Below are positions 7,254 through 15,444 of a stretch of 64,000 bases of DNA, in pieces. Source of the stretch: an uncultured Synechococcus sp. (GTDB lineage Bacteria > Cyanobacteriota > Cyanobacteriia > PCC-6307 > Cyanobiaceae); NCBI GenBank assembly GCA_949373155.1, contig CASICK010000003.1, positions 20,969 through 84,968 on the forward strand, in the 5' to 3' direction. Within the stretch, counting starts at the first letter, position 1. Each line of letters begins with the position of its first letter. Under the pieces are notes generated by a model. The model saw nothing but the letters and a program-made list of their open reading frames with translations. It did no database searches and had not been told where the DNA came from. The translations under genes were made by a program, and so were the position numbers.

Positions 7254-7469
7254 ATGGCTCTTGATCAACTCAAGGCGTTTCTCATCAAGATGCAGGATGA
7301 CGAGGGGCTCAAATCAACAGTTCTAGCGGCGTCAACAGCGGATGATGTAGCCAAAATTGCTGCCAAGCTTGGTTATGAGTTTTCTGGAGATGAGTTGCTT
7401 CGCCAATCGGGAAAAAAAGTGGGACGAGTGACCGTTTCTAAGCAAGAAACGCCAGGTGAATACAATTAG
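7254..7469 (+). CDS. Nif11-type leader peptide protein, 71 aa
   Basis: The N-terminal 50 residues match the Nif11-like leader domain (PF07862/TIGR03798 type): LKAFLIKMQDDEGLKSTVL, then ADDVAKIAAKLGYEFSGDEL, with the usual pattern of helix, acidic turn, helix and 'GYEFSGDEL'. In this family such leaders guide modification of a C-terminal core peptide, for example the prochlorosins of picocyanobacteria. Here the tail after the leader is only about 20 residues, has no Cys and lacks the double-Gly cleavage motif, so a lanthipeptide product is unlikely. No modifying enzyme or exporter is nearby. It may be a stand-alone Nif11 regulator-like protein or an orphan precursor. Confidence 0.85.
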   Translation: MALDQLKAFLIKMQDDEGLKSTVLAASTADDVAKIAAKLGYEFSGDELLRQSGKKVGRVTVSKQETPGEYN

Positions 7470-7500
7470 TTCATAGTGATACATTAATTCGCTTGTTTAT

Positions 7501-7818
7501 TTATTCGATTGGTTCCCTGTCGATACTAATTTCAAATTCAATTCCGAATCGATGCGCGGTAGCTCTAAATCGTTTTGCCAGTTCAATAAACAGTTTTTTA
7601 ACTAACTCGTCGTCAAATTCGTAAATTTCTAAATTCGCTGTTTTTGCCACTGCTTGCAAATCTTCAATCAGTTTTTCTACTCTTGTTGAAAAGACTTTGC
7701 CAAACCGAGCTCGTTTTTCTGTGGGCGAATTAAAATCAGGCACATTTGTCATGGAGTGTTCTCGATCAGCATGATGCTCTACAGCTAGTTTTGCACGTTT
7801 CCGGTGAACCGTGTTCAT
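7501..7818 (-). CDS. Hypothetical protein, 105 aa
   Basis: The N-terminal 22 residues (before MTNVPDFNS) are basic and His-rich, and the true start may be the second Met. The rest is a soluble alpha/beta-like sequence with RVEKLIEDLQAVAKTANLEI, a long helix (DDELVKKLFIELAKRFRATA) and a final strand (FGIEFEISIDREPIE). It converges on the Nif11 gene with a 31-base gap. No family is recognised. Confidence 0.55.
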   Translation of the reverse strand: MNTVHRKRAKLAVEHHADREHSMTNVPDFNSPTEKRARFGKVFSTRVEKLIEDLQAVAKTANLEIYEFDDELVKKLFIELAKRFRATAHRFGIEFEISIDREPIE

Positions 7819-8044
7819 CGAGAATGTCTATGCCACTTTAAGATCTCTCTTTCTATCTTCCATGCGTATAATATTGATTGATTATTGTCTAACTTTTGCT
7901 AATAGATTGGATTGTCTCTTGCCTTTCTGTACATGTGAATGATTCCAAATGATCTAGTTATTCCAGTCTGATTGGAAGCAGATGCTCTAATCGACTGGAA
8001 TGATTCTCCTTTGGCCCGTTTAAAGCTATTTCGCGTATGTTGAG

Positions 8045-9058
<1,014 letters not shown>

Positions 9059-9165
9059 TTATAGGTGCTGTGCATCCCTTTGCATCTCCTCATTTGAGGA
9101 TGCTCACATGTGATTGAGTACTATCACTCAGTATTGCCATTTTCGATGAAGGCCTGTTGCTGCTT

Positions 9166-9823
9166 TCAGCGATTACAGGGTTGGTTTGATGTCACGACAA
9201 CTTCATCACCAAGATTGATGCTCTTTATAAGTTTGTTGATCTCTTTGTTCTTCATGTTGATGCAGCCACCTGTGATGCGTTTCCCGATGCGAGTTTCATC
9301 ATTTGTTCCATGAATAGCAAAGCTATACCAACGGTAAGTTCCATCATATTCGTTAAAATTAAAGGGCTGAGGTGTTGAAGGTACTGGGGTTAGGCTGATA
9401 TATCCTGATCCATACTCACCTGTTTCTCCATCACCTTTGAAGTCTATGGAGTTCATGTTATTAAATAAATTTTCTGACAGATAGCTTTTGGTTTTTCCTG
9501 ATTGTTGGATCAGTGATTCATCCATTTCGAATCTGTCTTCACTCATAGATCGCATTAACTTTGAAGGTGCCGAGTGGTGTAACACCCTCCACAAATGTGC
9601 TGCCTATGCATCCAACTCCATTCTTCCCATACCCCACTTCAAACACCATCTCTTTGCCTTCGTTTTGAGCTGTCCCTTTGCTCTCTTGTGGTGACAGTTG
9701 ATTGAGTTCGATCTTGATGGGCCCCTCTCCTTGTGATGAGACCTTTGTTGTGTTCGGTTGCTGCATGCATCCTGAAAGCATGAGAGCTGATGATGTGACC
9801 ATCAGCATCTGTGCTACACGCAT
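9166..9823 (-). pseudogene. L,D-transpeptidase (YkuD-like) lipoprotein, frameshifted
   Basis: The 5' frame (9539-9823) has a lipoprotein signal (MLMVTSSALMLSGCMQQ) and the start of a YkuD-type domain (TPLGTFKVNAIYE), then stops at TGA 9539-9541. The 3' frame (from about 9540 down to 9166) carries the rest, including the catalytic region AIHGTNDETRIGKRITGGCI with the nucleophile Cys. Skipping the T of the TGA joins them smoothly (NAIYE-EDRFEMDES), so one extra base splits the gene. The intact protein would be about 218 aa, exported, and would form peptidoglycan cross-links or anchor proteins. It could be a true pseudogene, a recoding site or a sequencing error. Confidence 0.75.
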
Positions 9824-9902
9824 GATCGTTTTGGTGGATTCTCCTCATCATGGCTGTTGGTTTGATTCAACTGCCTGCAAAGATGTAGGTGTTCTGAATG
9901 TT

Positions 9903-10001
9903 TTGGATTTGAAGCTTCTGATCGCGGCTGCTTTTCTTCTGGGTCTGTTGGCCCTCACTCAGTTTCTTGTTCGCCGTGGAATGTCGAGTGGTGATGAGTA
10001 G
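9903..10001 (+). CDS. Possible 32-aa membrane peptide
   Basis: A TTG-started frame gives MDLKLLIAAAFLLGLLALTQ followed by FLVRRGMSSGDE: one strong membrane helix with a positively charged cytoplasmic flank. It lies 95 bases upstream of psaK on the same strand. Composition favours a real peptide; the start codon is uncertain. Confidence 0.35.
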   Translation: MDLKLLIAAAFLLGLLALTQFLVRRGMSSGDE

Positions 10002-10096
10002 CTCAACAGTTTGAACATCGTCCATTTGAAGCCTTTTTACGAAATGGTTCCAGGTGATGCAATTGGCCTGATGATGAGCCAAATTCACTTGTACCC

Positions 10097-10354
10097 ATGG
10101 CTTTTCACCTTTTGGCGGTCGCATCTCCTGAAACCTTCAGTTGGTCTCCAAAGGTGGGTCTCTTGATGGTGTTGTGCAATATTTTTGCGATCTTTCTGGG
10201 TTCAAAAATTTTCCAGGCAGGGCAAGGCACCCAGCTTCCTAATCCTAAATACTTTGGTGGCTTGGGCTTAGAGGCTTTACTGGCTACAACCAGTCTTGGT
10301 CATGTGATTGGCTTTGGTGTCATCCTCGGTGTTGGAGCTGCAGGCTTGCTTTAG
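10097..10354 (+). CDS. psaK: Photosystem I subunit PsaK
   Basis: The 85-residue product has the PsaK plan: a short N-terminal segment with the signature FSWSPKVGLLMVLCNIFAI (helix 1, about 17-37), a charged and Pro-containing loop (QLPNPKYFG), and a second helix with ALLATTSLGHVIGFGVIL (about 60-82). PsaK is a peripheral, two-helix subunit of photosystem I in the thylakoid membrane and takes part in binding or exchange of antenna. The length fits the family. Confidence 0.93.
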   Translation: MAFHLLAVASPETFSWSPKVGLLMVLCNIFAIFLGSKIFQAGQGTQLPNPKYFGGLGLEALLATTSLGHVIGFGVILGVGAAGLL

Positions 10355-10428
10355 TGTTCTAAGCTCTTTGGTCTTGGTTGGACATAGAACTCGTCCAGAA
10401 GTACTCCTCAGTAGTTGTTTATTCACAG

Positions 10429-11151
10429 CTATTGACTCTTCTGGTCTTGTTCTTTGTTTGTTATAGTGATTTGTTTATAGATAGCAATTACTCCTTGATT
10501 CTTCATTGCTAAGAGTCTTTTCTTTGATATTTTTTCACAGCCCCAGCAATTATTGCTAGTGCAAAAACTCCTAGCAGTGCGAACCCCAAGCATTAATTTG
10601 CCACCGCTAAAGACGCCAGCTCCTAATGCCACGATGGGTGGATCACTTAGTGCCACGCTGATGATGAGTGCTGGAGTAAATGTTTTCCACTTTGTTCCTC
10701 CAAGGCCAGCTGCATAGCTCACAAAATCAAACAGACCCGTCATCAATAATCCTGTTAGGAGAAAGGGATTTCCTTCTATTTGGGATTGATTAAAGCTTTC
10801 AATGCGTTTGCTTGCTTTCTCTCCTACGAGTACCTGTACTGGTTTTTGTCCGTAGCGTTTCGCTACAAGAAATGCGATCTGGCAAAAAACGATATCGGTG
10901 ATAAAGATCGTGATCAGGCCTGTCTCGAAACCCAGGAGTGCTCCGGCAAGCAGTGAATACGCAGTGCTTGGCAAGGCTGGAAGGAGAATGCTGATGCCCC
11001 TCAGCACCACAATCCCAAGGGGTGCCCATACACCCATGCCCTCAACCTGTGCTCGCAGGGGCTCGAGGGCATGGGTGTGGGCGAGATGGAGAACAACAAT
11101 GGCCAGAGCAACAACAACGCTGACCCCAATGATTTTGCGTAGTCGCTGCAC
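10429..11151 (-). CDS. TVP38/TMEM64 (DedA-like) membrane protein, 3' end frameshifted
   Basis: An N-terminal helix (about 7-25) is followed by a TVP38/VTT-type domain: FLVAKRYGQKP at about 93-103, a substrate-loop-like segment GNPFLLTGLLMTGLFDF (about 127-143), and further helices to about 185. After GGKLMLGV (about residue 189) the present frame becomes polar and Cys-rich. Removing one G from a GGGG run at 10584-10587 restores a natural hydrophobic end (GVFALAIIAGAVKKYQRKD) and a stop at 10509-10511. So the last 50 or so residues of the listed frame are probably not native. The family is thought to move or scramble lipids in the membrane. Confidence 0.75.
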   Translation of the reverse strand: MQRLRKIIGVSVVVALAIVVLHLAHTHALEPLRAQVEGMGVWAPLGIVVLRGISILLPALPSTAYSLLAGALLGFETGLITIFITDIVFCQIAFLVAKRYGQKPVQVLVGEKASKRIESFNQSQIEGNPFLLTGLLMTGLFDFVSYAAGLGGTKWKTFTPALIISVALSDPPIVALGAGVFSGGKLMLGVRTARSFCTSNNCWGCEKISKKRLLAMKNQGVIAIYKQITITNKEQDQKSQ

Positions 11152-11184
11152 GTAGCCCTGATTGAGTTTGATCGTTTTTTACTT

Positions 11185-11526
11185 TTGCACCATTTAATCG
11201 CTAGTGCCAATTTCTACTTCGATGTGGAATGTGTTGTTACAGCTTCTTCCGTGATACTTATTCCTTTTGGTTGTGATCTTTTAGTGATATTTAACTTCAC
11301 TCGTCAATCTTTTCTGTATGCCTTTGTCTGGATTCTTTTGGTTTGGATCGTCGTGGTACTGGTGCAATGCTCTCGCTCAAGTGCACTTCACAAGAGCTTT
11401 TGGCTGGTTCCTCGCGCTGATCCACAGCTTTTCTTTGGAATTGCCTTGATTTTGATTGCTTTGTCAGCGTTAACTTTCCGGCAAATGCGTCGGTCCCTAT
11501 GGATTCGACTGATCTCGAAGTGGTGA
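11185..11526 (+). CDS. Possible membrane protein, up to 113 aa
   Basis: The C-terminal 70 residues hold two hydrophobic helices (FLYAFVWILLVWIVVVLVQC and LFFGIALILIALSALTF), ending in a basic segment. The first 40 residues are less convincing, so the start may be internal, for example the GTG at about 11287. The 3' end overlaps the next gene by 28 bases. No family is recognised. Confidence 0.35.
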   Translation: MHHLIASANFYFDVECVVTASSVILIPFGCDLLVIFNFTRQSFLYAFVWILLVWIVVVLVQCSRSSALHKSFWLVPRADPQLFFGIALILIALSALTFRQMRRSLWIRLISKW

Positions 11527-11678
11527 ATGTTCTGGTTTTCCAGCAGCTTCTGGAATCTGTCGAGAGCGAATCCTGGGCCGAGGCCGCCATGGCCCTTTAC
11601 AAGCTTTACGACATTGAGGCAGGTCAGGACTTTCTCGATCAAGACGACGTCGACGACCAACAGCTTCTGGCCGCCTGA
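11499..11678 (+). CDS. Hypothetical acidic small protein, 59 aa
   Basis: An ATG-started frame with a clear protein-like sequence: MDSTDLEVVNVLVFQQLLES, then a helix (SWAEAAMALYKLYDIE) and a very acidic tail (DQDDVDD). It appears to be a compact helical soluble protein of the kind common in picocyanobacteria. The function is unknown. Confidence 0.6.
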   Translation: MDSTDLEVVNVLVFQQLLESVESESWAEAAMALYKLYDIEAGQDFLDQDDVDDQQLLAA

Positions 11679-11838
11679 TCGTTCTGTTGTGCTGTCGTAT
11701 CGATCCCACTCAGTACTGCGGCAATCAACCGGCATGGTTGTGCGGCGAGGCAAGTTTGAATTCACGTTGCTAGAGAGTGTTCAAACTCCCTCACACTGAT
11801 GTGCCTTCTGGCTGCTCTGGGCCTTATTCGCTCCCAGG

Positions 11839-12087
11839 TTGATCCTGATTCTGCTCTGGTTTGTGAATGCGCCCTTTGTGCTCGGACCCTTCAGTGACTT
11901 ACCTCTACCGGATTTTGTTGCACCCTTGATTGGTTTGGTGATGTTGCCCACCACCACCTTGGGGTACTGCTGGGCTAGTGCTTCCTATGGCGGAATTAGT
12001 TCGTTCAGTGGGCTTTTAATCGTTGGTATTGGTTTATTAATTGATCTTGGTTTGATCGGTGGCGGGCGAGGAATTGCCCGTCGTTAA
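11839..12087 (+). CDS. Small membrane protein, 82 aa
   Basis: The frame opens after a TGA at 11797, and the first plausible start is TTG at 11839. The product has two to three hydrophobic helices (MILILLWFVNAPFVLG, VAPLIGLVMLPTTTLGYCWA, LLIVGIGLLIDLGLIGG) and ends in RGIARR. It is probably an integral inner or thylakoid membrane protein. No family is recognised. Confidence 0.55.
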   Translation: MILILLWFVNAPFVLGPFSDLPLPDFVAPLIGLVMLPTTTLGYCWASASYGGISSFSGLLIVGIGLLIDLGLIGGGRGIARR

Positions 12088-12105
12088 TAATGCGGAATAA
12101 GCTTA

Positions 12106-12285
12106 TTAGAGTGATCCCAGTCCTTCAATGCAGATTGTGCTGGCTTTTGGTTGCCAATCCTTAATCAATGTTGCATTGGCTTCGCACTGATTTCTCGATG
12201 TTTGTGGAACTTTCTCCAGTGCCGCAGTGGTGCGATGGGCGCCATAGGTGGCCCAGGTGATGATCAGCCAGGTGATCGGTTCCAT
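12106..12285 (-). CDS. Small membrane-anchored protein, 59 aa
   Basis: An ATG-started frame: MEPITWLIITWATYGAHRTT forms a short N-terminal membrane segment, followed by a polar domain with two Cys (RNQCEANATL, then ASTICIEGLGSL). The reverse frames are not convincing. It lies downstream of the 55-aa gene at 12361-12528 on the same strand, and the two may be co-transcribed. The function is unknown. Confidence 0.5.
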   Translation of the reverse strand: MEPITWLIITWATYGAHRTTAALEKVPQTSRNQCEANATLIKDWQPKASTICIEGLGSL

Positions 12286-12360
12286 GGTGAGTCAAGTGAA
12301 TTCTTTTTCCAGCTTGTCGTCTAGTGCTGCTCAGTTGTGGATTTCGTCTTGGTTTTTGGC

Positions 12361-12528
12361 TTACACAAGGATGTCGTCCTCGATCAGCCAGCCTTTGAGG
12401 ATCAGTTCTGCTTTTTTGGGCTCGACGTTTGAGGCTGGTACATCAACCATCAAAAACTCACCATTGCGGTTGCAATAAAGCCGTCTGAGTCCAATCACGT
12501 GAGCGGCTCCTGCTTGTGATGAACCCAT
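12361..12528 (-). CDS. Hypothetical small protein, 55 aa
   Basis: An ATG-started frame: MGSSQAGAAHVIGLRRLYCN, then RNGEFLMVDVPASNVEPKKA and a final helix (LILKGWLIEDDILV). The alternation of strands and helices looks like a small folded domain, and the plus-strand frame here is far less natural. It lies between the 59-aa membrane protein gene and the YjbQ gene, all on the minus strand. Confidence 0.6.
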   Translation of the reverse strand: MGSSQAGAAHVIGLRRLYCNRNGEFLMVDVPASNVEPKKAELILKGWLIEDDILV

Positions 12529-12591
12529 GTTGTTGAAGGTTGTCTGAATCTTTAGTAGCGGCTGAGACGAAGTACGGATCGTTCGATTGAA

Positions 12592-13257
12592 TCAGCTGTC
12601 GCTGATGTCATGCAATCTGTCGATCAACAAGTCAACATCGGTTGCGTTCCCACCATCCTCAGCCCAGGCTTCGGGATGAATCCTGTCTTGAATTTGTTGA
12701 TTCAGTCGGGTTGCATTGCGCAGATTGAGCAGGGTTTGGTTGCTGGCTGTCTGCGTTGTTGTGGTTTCACGCGATGAGGTTGTCTGTTGGAGGTTGCTCT
12801 GTTGGTCTCCGATTAAGTGACAAGCGATGCGCCTTGTGCTTCCGAGCTGCCGATGCTCCCAGAGATACACCGCTTGCCAGGTGCCCAGCAGCAAGCGACC
12901 GTTTTGAACGCTGAGCGTCATCGTCTGACTGGTGAGTGCCGTTCGGATGTGCGCAGGCATGTCGTCATCTCCTTCATCGTCATGGAGATAACGGCGACGT
13001 TGGCCTTGGGCATCCGCTGGCCCTCTCCCGTCCTGTGGCACAACGGCCTCCATCCAGGCGGCTAAATCACTGAGGACGCGTGGATCTGCGTTTTCGTTGA
13101 TCGTGATGCTGCAGCTGGTGTGCAGACAGGTGAGGTGCAACACCCCTTGCGCGATGTCCTTGCTTCCAAGCCAGGTTTCGATCTGTTCATTCAGCCTCGT
13201 AAACCCTTTCCCCTTCGTTTGGATCTGGAGTTGCGTCAAGGACTGTGCAAGGGCCAT
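12592..13257 (-). CDS. YjbQ/UPF0047-family protein with C-terminal extension
   Basis: The first 155 residues form a complete YjbQ domain: HLTCLHTSCSITINENADP (about 41-59), a central DDDMPAHIRTALTSQTMTLS and LLLGTWQAVYLWEHR (about 120-135). Members of this family have weak thiamine-phosphate synthase activity in vitro; the physiological role is unclear. The enzyme is unusual in carrying some 65 extra residues, a Gln/Thr/Ser-rich linker and a short helical segment (RLNQQIQDRIHPEAWAEDGG) ending HDISDS. The second of two Met codons is taken as the start. Confidence 0.85.
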   Translation of the reverse strand: MALAQSLTQLQIQTKGKGFTRLNEQIETWLGSKDIAQGVLHLTCLHTSCSITINENADPRVLSDLAAWMEAVVPQDGRGPADAQGQRRRYLHDDEGDDDMPAHIRTALTSQTMTLSVQNGRLLLGTWQAVYLWEHRQLGSTRRIACHLIGDQQSNLQQTTSSRETTTTQTASNQTLLNLRNATRLNQQIQDRIHPEAWAEDGGNATDVDLLIDRLHDISDS

Positions 13258-13311
13258 CACGGCGCGATCCAGAGATATCCACGGTTTAGCCGTGTTGAAT
13301 CATTCTGAGCT

Positions 13312-14037
13312 TCAAGCGTGCGTTTCTAGTCGTACAGGCTCTCCTGGTACTGGAGTGACAACGCGATGATCATGCTGTTCTTTGATCTCCGCCCCACTGA
13401 GGAGGGCACTGATCAATCCGCTGAAGGTCACGTCTCCGCCCGTTGTACTGGCGAGCACCGTTTGGGGAGTGAAGCGTTCGATCAAGTCTGGAAGCACGCT
13501 TGCGCCAGTGATGAAGTTGCCGGCCAGTGGTAGTCCGAGGTCGATCACCGGCGTAATCACGGTGTCGACAGGTCGGGCGGCGAGCGTGGGATCAAGAACG
13601 CCATGGGGCTCGAGATAGAGAGACCCACCGGCCCAATCAAGCAGGTATCCGTTTTCCACATTGGGAACCGCTGCTCCAGCTGTGGCCTGGATGCTGATGC
13701 CCTTCACGGTGCAGCTTTCACCAGGCTTGAGGGTTTCAATCTGTTCAAAACCCAAACGTTTCACCACCTTTGCTGCAGCTCCTGAACCCACCACGGGGAG
13801 GTTGCGTGGCAGCAGTTTCAGGCTGGGTTGATGGGCATGGTCCGCTAACCCTTGGGTCAGTAGGAGAAGGTCAAGATTCTCCGGAACCGGCCAGGGGTGA
13901 GGCAGTTCGCCGCGCAACATCCAAGCGCCAGGCGGAAACACCAAGGGGCCACTGAGCCAGGGGTCGACCAGCACCCGACAATCAGCGATTTCTAAAAGCC
14001 AGCCATTGGCCCCGAAATAGGTTGCTTGAGACCTCAT
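13312..14037 (-). CDS. MBL-fold (metallo-beta-lactamase-like) protein
   Basis: A 241-residue UPF0173/UlaG-like MBL-fold protein. The start resembles the family (ATYFGANGWLLEI, then VLVDPWLSGPL at 22-32). The metal motif HxHxDH is degenerate: at 62-67 it reads QGLADH, keeping Asp-66 and His-67 but having Gln and Leu where the first two His should be. Later blocks (GSGAAAKVVKRLGFEQIETL, VDTVITPVIDLGLPL) fit the fold. It may bind one metal ion or have lost hydrolase activity. The start overlaps the stop of the 42-aa gene upstream (ATGA). Confidence 0.75.
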   Translation of the reverse strand: MRSQATYFGANGWLLEIADCRVLVDPWLSGPLVFPPGAWMLRGELPHPWPVPENLDLLLLTQGLADHAHQPSLKLLPRNLPVVGSGAAAKVVKRLGFEQIETLKPGESCTVKGISIQATAGAAVPNVENGYLLDWAGGSLYLEPHGVLDPTLAARPVDTVITPVIDLGLPLAGNFITGASVLPDLIERFTPQTVLASTTGGDVTFSGLISALLSGAEIKEQHDHRVVTPVPGEPVRLETHA

Positions 14038-14162
14038 GACTGCTCTTTGGGTGGGGTCTGAAGCGATTCATCGAGGCCAAGATCGATCTCGCCGATCCAA
14101 GCCACCATGGCCAAAAGGGCAAGAACGGAGCCGATCAGTGGAACCAAGCGGCGCGCCTTCAT
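14034..14162 (-). CDS. Small single-pass membrane protein, 42 aa
   Basis: The ATG at 14162 gives a basic start (MKARRLVPL), one hydrophobic helix (IGSVLALLAMVAWIG) and an acidic/polar tail (DESLQTPPKEQS). Its TGA overlaps the ATG of the MBL gene by four bases, implying coupled translation. A longer frame to 14237 would overlap the transporter gene and looks less natural. Confidence 0.55.
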   Translation of the reverse strand: MKARRLVPLIGSVLALLAMVAWIGEIDLGLDESLQTPPKEQS

Positions 14163-14214
14163 GAATGCTTCGTGAGTGGCTGAACCGTAGAAGGGCGTTG
14201 GCCTGTCCCGCGAG

Positions 14215-15087
14215 TCAGGAGAGAACGGCCAAGGCAATGCCGCTCACCGCCAGCAGTGATGCACACACTCCAGCTGCGCGTGGATGGTCGCCTTCCGGTG
14301 CTGCTACCAACAACGCCATCACGGGGGCTGTGCTCAAAACCGTGATGCCGATGCCAAGTGGTAATTGCTTCAACACCACTTGCTGCAACACAATCCCCAC
14401 GTTGGTGCCGAGCAGAGTGGCGATCAGCACTCTTGGCCAGCGCCTTTGGTTTGGACGAGGCTTGGGGAACATGGTGCGAACCCGAAGCCATGGCAGCAGC
14501 AGCAGCAGACCTCCCAACAGGCGGGTGGCTGCGCTTTGCCATGGCGTTAAATCCGTGCTGATTAAAACGCTGCGGGATACGGCTGCTCCGCTGACGCCAC
14601 ACAACACGGCGAGAAGGGCAAACACAATCCCTTGCCATTGCACGTTGCGATCTCGATCCCGCTCGCGCGTACCGTCCGGGGGACTCTGACGCGCCACCAA
14701 CACAACCGAGACGGACACCATCGCGGCGCCTAGCCAAGCTTGTCCTTGAATCCTTTCGCCCATCACGACGAGGCCGCTGAGGGCTGCGATCAAGGGGGCA
14801 AGCGACTCAAGCGTGAGGGTGCGTCTTGTGCCAAGACGACGCAGGGCTGCCAGATAAAAGCTGTCTCCTAAGGAGATCCCGAGCCCACCGCTGATCAATA
14901 GCCACAGCAGTGCTTGGCTCTCAAGTTTCCACGGCAGAAACAAGAGAACCGGAAGCAATAGGGCGCAGGCGATCGCGTTCTTGAGCCCGTTCAGTTCGAG
15001 CGCCGTGAGTGAGGTGGAGAGACCACGCCAGAAGCTGCTGGCCAAGGTCCAAGCCAGCGCTGCGACCAACCCCGCGATGACGCCCAT
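14215..15087 (-). CDS. EamA/DMT-family transporter
   Basis: A 290-residue membrane protein with ten hydrophobic segments in two EamA repeats (about 1-130 and 150-288). The first repeat shows GLVAALAWTLASSFWRGLST, a Gly-rich GGLGISLGDSFYLAALRRLG, and SLAPLIAALSGLVVMGERI; the second shows LPLGIGITVLSTAPVMALLV and a final helix. A charged cytoplasmic loop (RERDRDRNVQ) joins the repeats. This is a drug/metabolite exporter superfamily; the substrate is unknown. It follows the ferredoxin gene directly (start 15087, ferredoxin stop 15088). Confidence 0.88.
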   Translation of the reverse strand: MGVIAGLVAALAWTLASSFWRGLSTSLTALELNGLKNAIACALLLPVLLFLPWKLESQALLWLLISGGLGISLGDSFYLAALRRLGTRRTLTLESLAPLIAALSGLVVMGERIQGQAWLGAAMVSVSVVLVARQSPPDGTRERDRDRNVQWQGIVFALLAVLCGVSGAAVSRSVLISTDLTPWQSAATRLLGGLLLLLPWLRVRTMFPKPRPNQRRWPRVLIATLLGTNVGIVLQQVVLKQLPLGIGITVLSTAPVMALLVAAPEGDHPRAAGVCASLLAVSGIALAVLS

Positions 15088-15348
15088 TTATTTCGTTACC
15101 AATAGGGGTCTGTGGCGAATTCCACGGAGAGGGATCCAGAGGGTGATGCAGGCACCGTGCTGATGCAGGCACGCACCGACCTGACCATTCACTTCGATTT
15201 CGCAGGCGCCACAACTCCCCCCTAAGCAACCCGTTGGAATGTGAATGCCTGCCGCTTGAGCAGCCCCGAGCCAGTCATCGCCTTTGGAACAATGGCTTTG
15301 GCTTCCGTTTGGCCATTGGATCGTGATGGCGGACTGTTTGTTCTCCAT
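15088..15348 (-). CDS. 2Fe-2S ferredoxin-like protein, 86 aa
   Basis: The iron-sulfur ligand pattern is present: PTGCLGGSCGACEIEVNG supplies Cys-x4-Cys-x2-Cys (about 41-49) and GACL a fourth Cys (about 58-60), as in plant-type ferredoxins. At 86 residues it is slightly shorter than photosynthetic ferredoxins, and its C-terminus (PLRGIRHRPLLVTK) is basic rather than acidic, so its partner probably differs from FNR. It lies between cobQ and the transporter gene, which hints at a link to cobalamin metabolism without proving it. Confidence 0.82.
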   Translation of the reverse strand: MENKQSAITIQWPNGSQSHCSKGDDWLGAAQAAGIHIPTGCLGGSCGACEIEVNGQVGACLHQHGACITLWIPLRGIRHRPLLVTK

Positions 15349-15444
15349 CGCTGGATTAAAGGCAAAACGGCACCCCGTCGCGAATGCAGAGCGACCTGTT
15401 TGATTGTTGAAATCACCATAACGAGCCTTTGAAACAACAAGGTT

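Noticed and set aside
9110..9313. Plus-strand 67-aa frame opposite the gap/L,D-transpeptidase region
   Set aside because: It lies antisense to recognisable coding sequence of the L,D-transpeptidase and has no natural composition.
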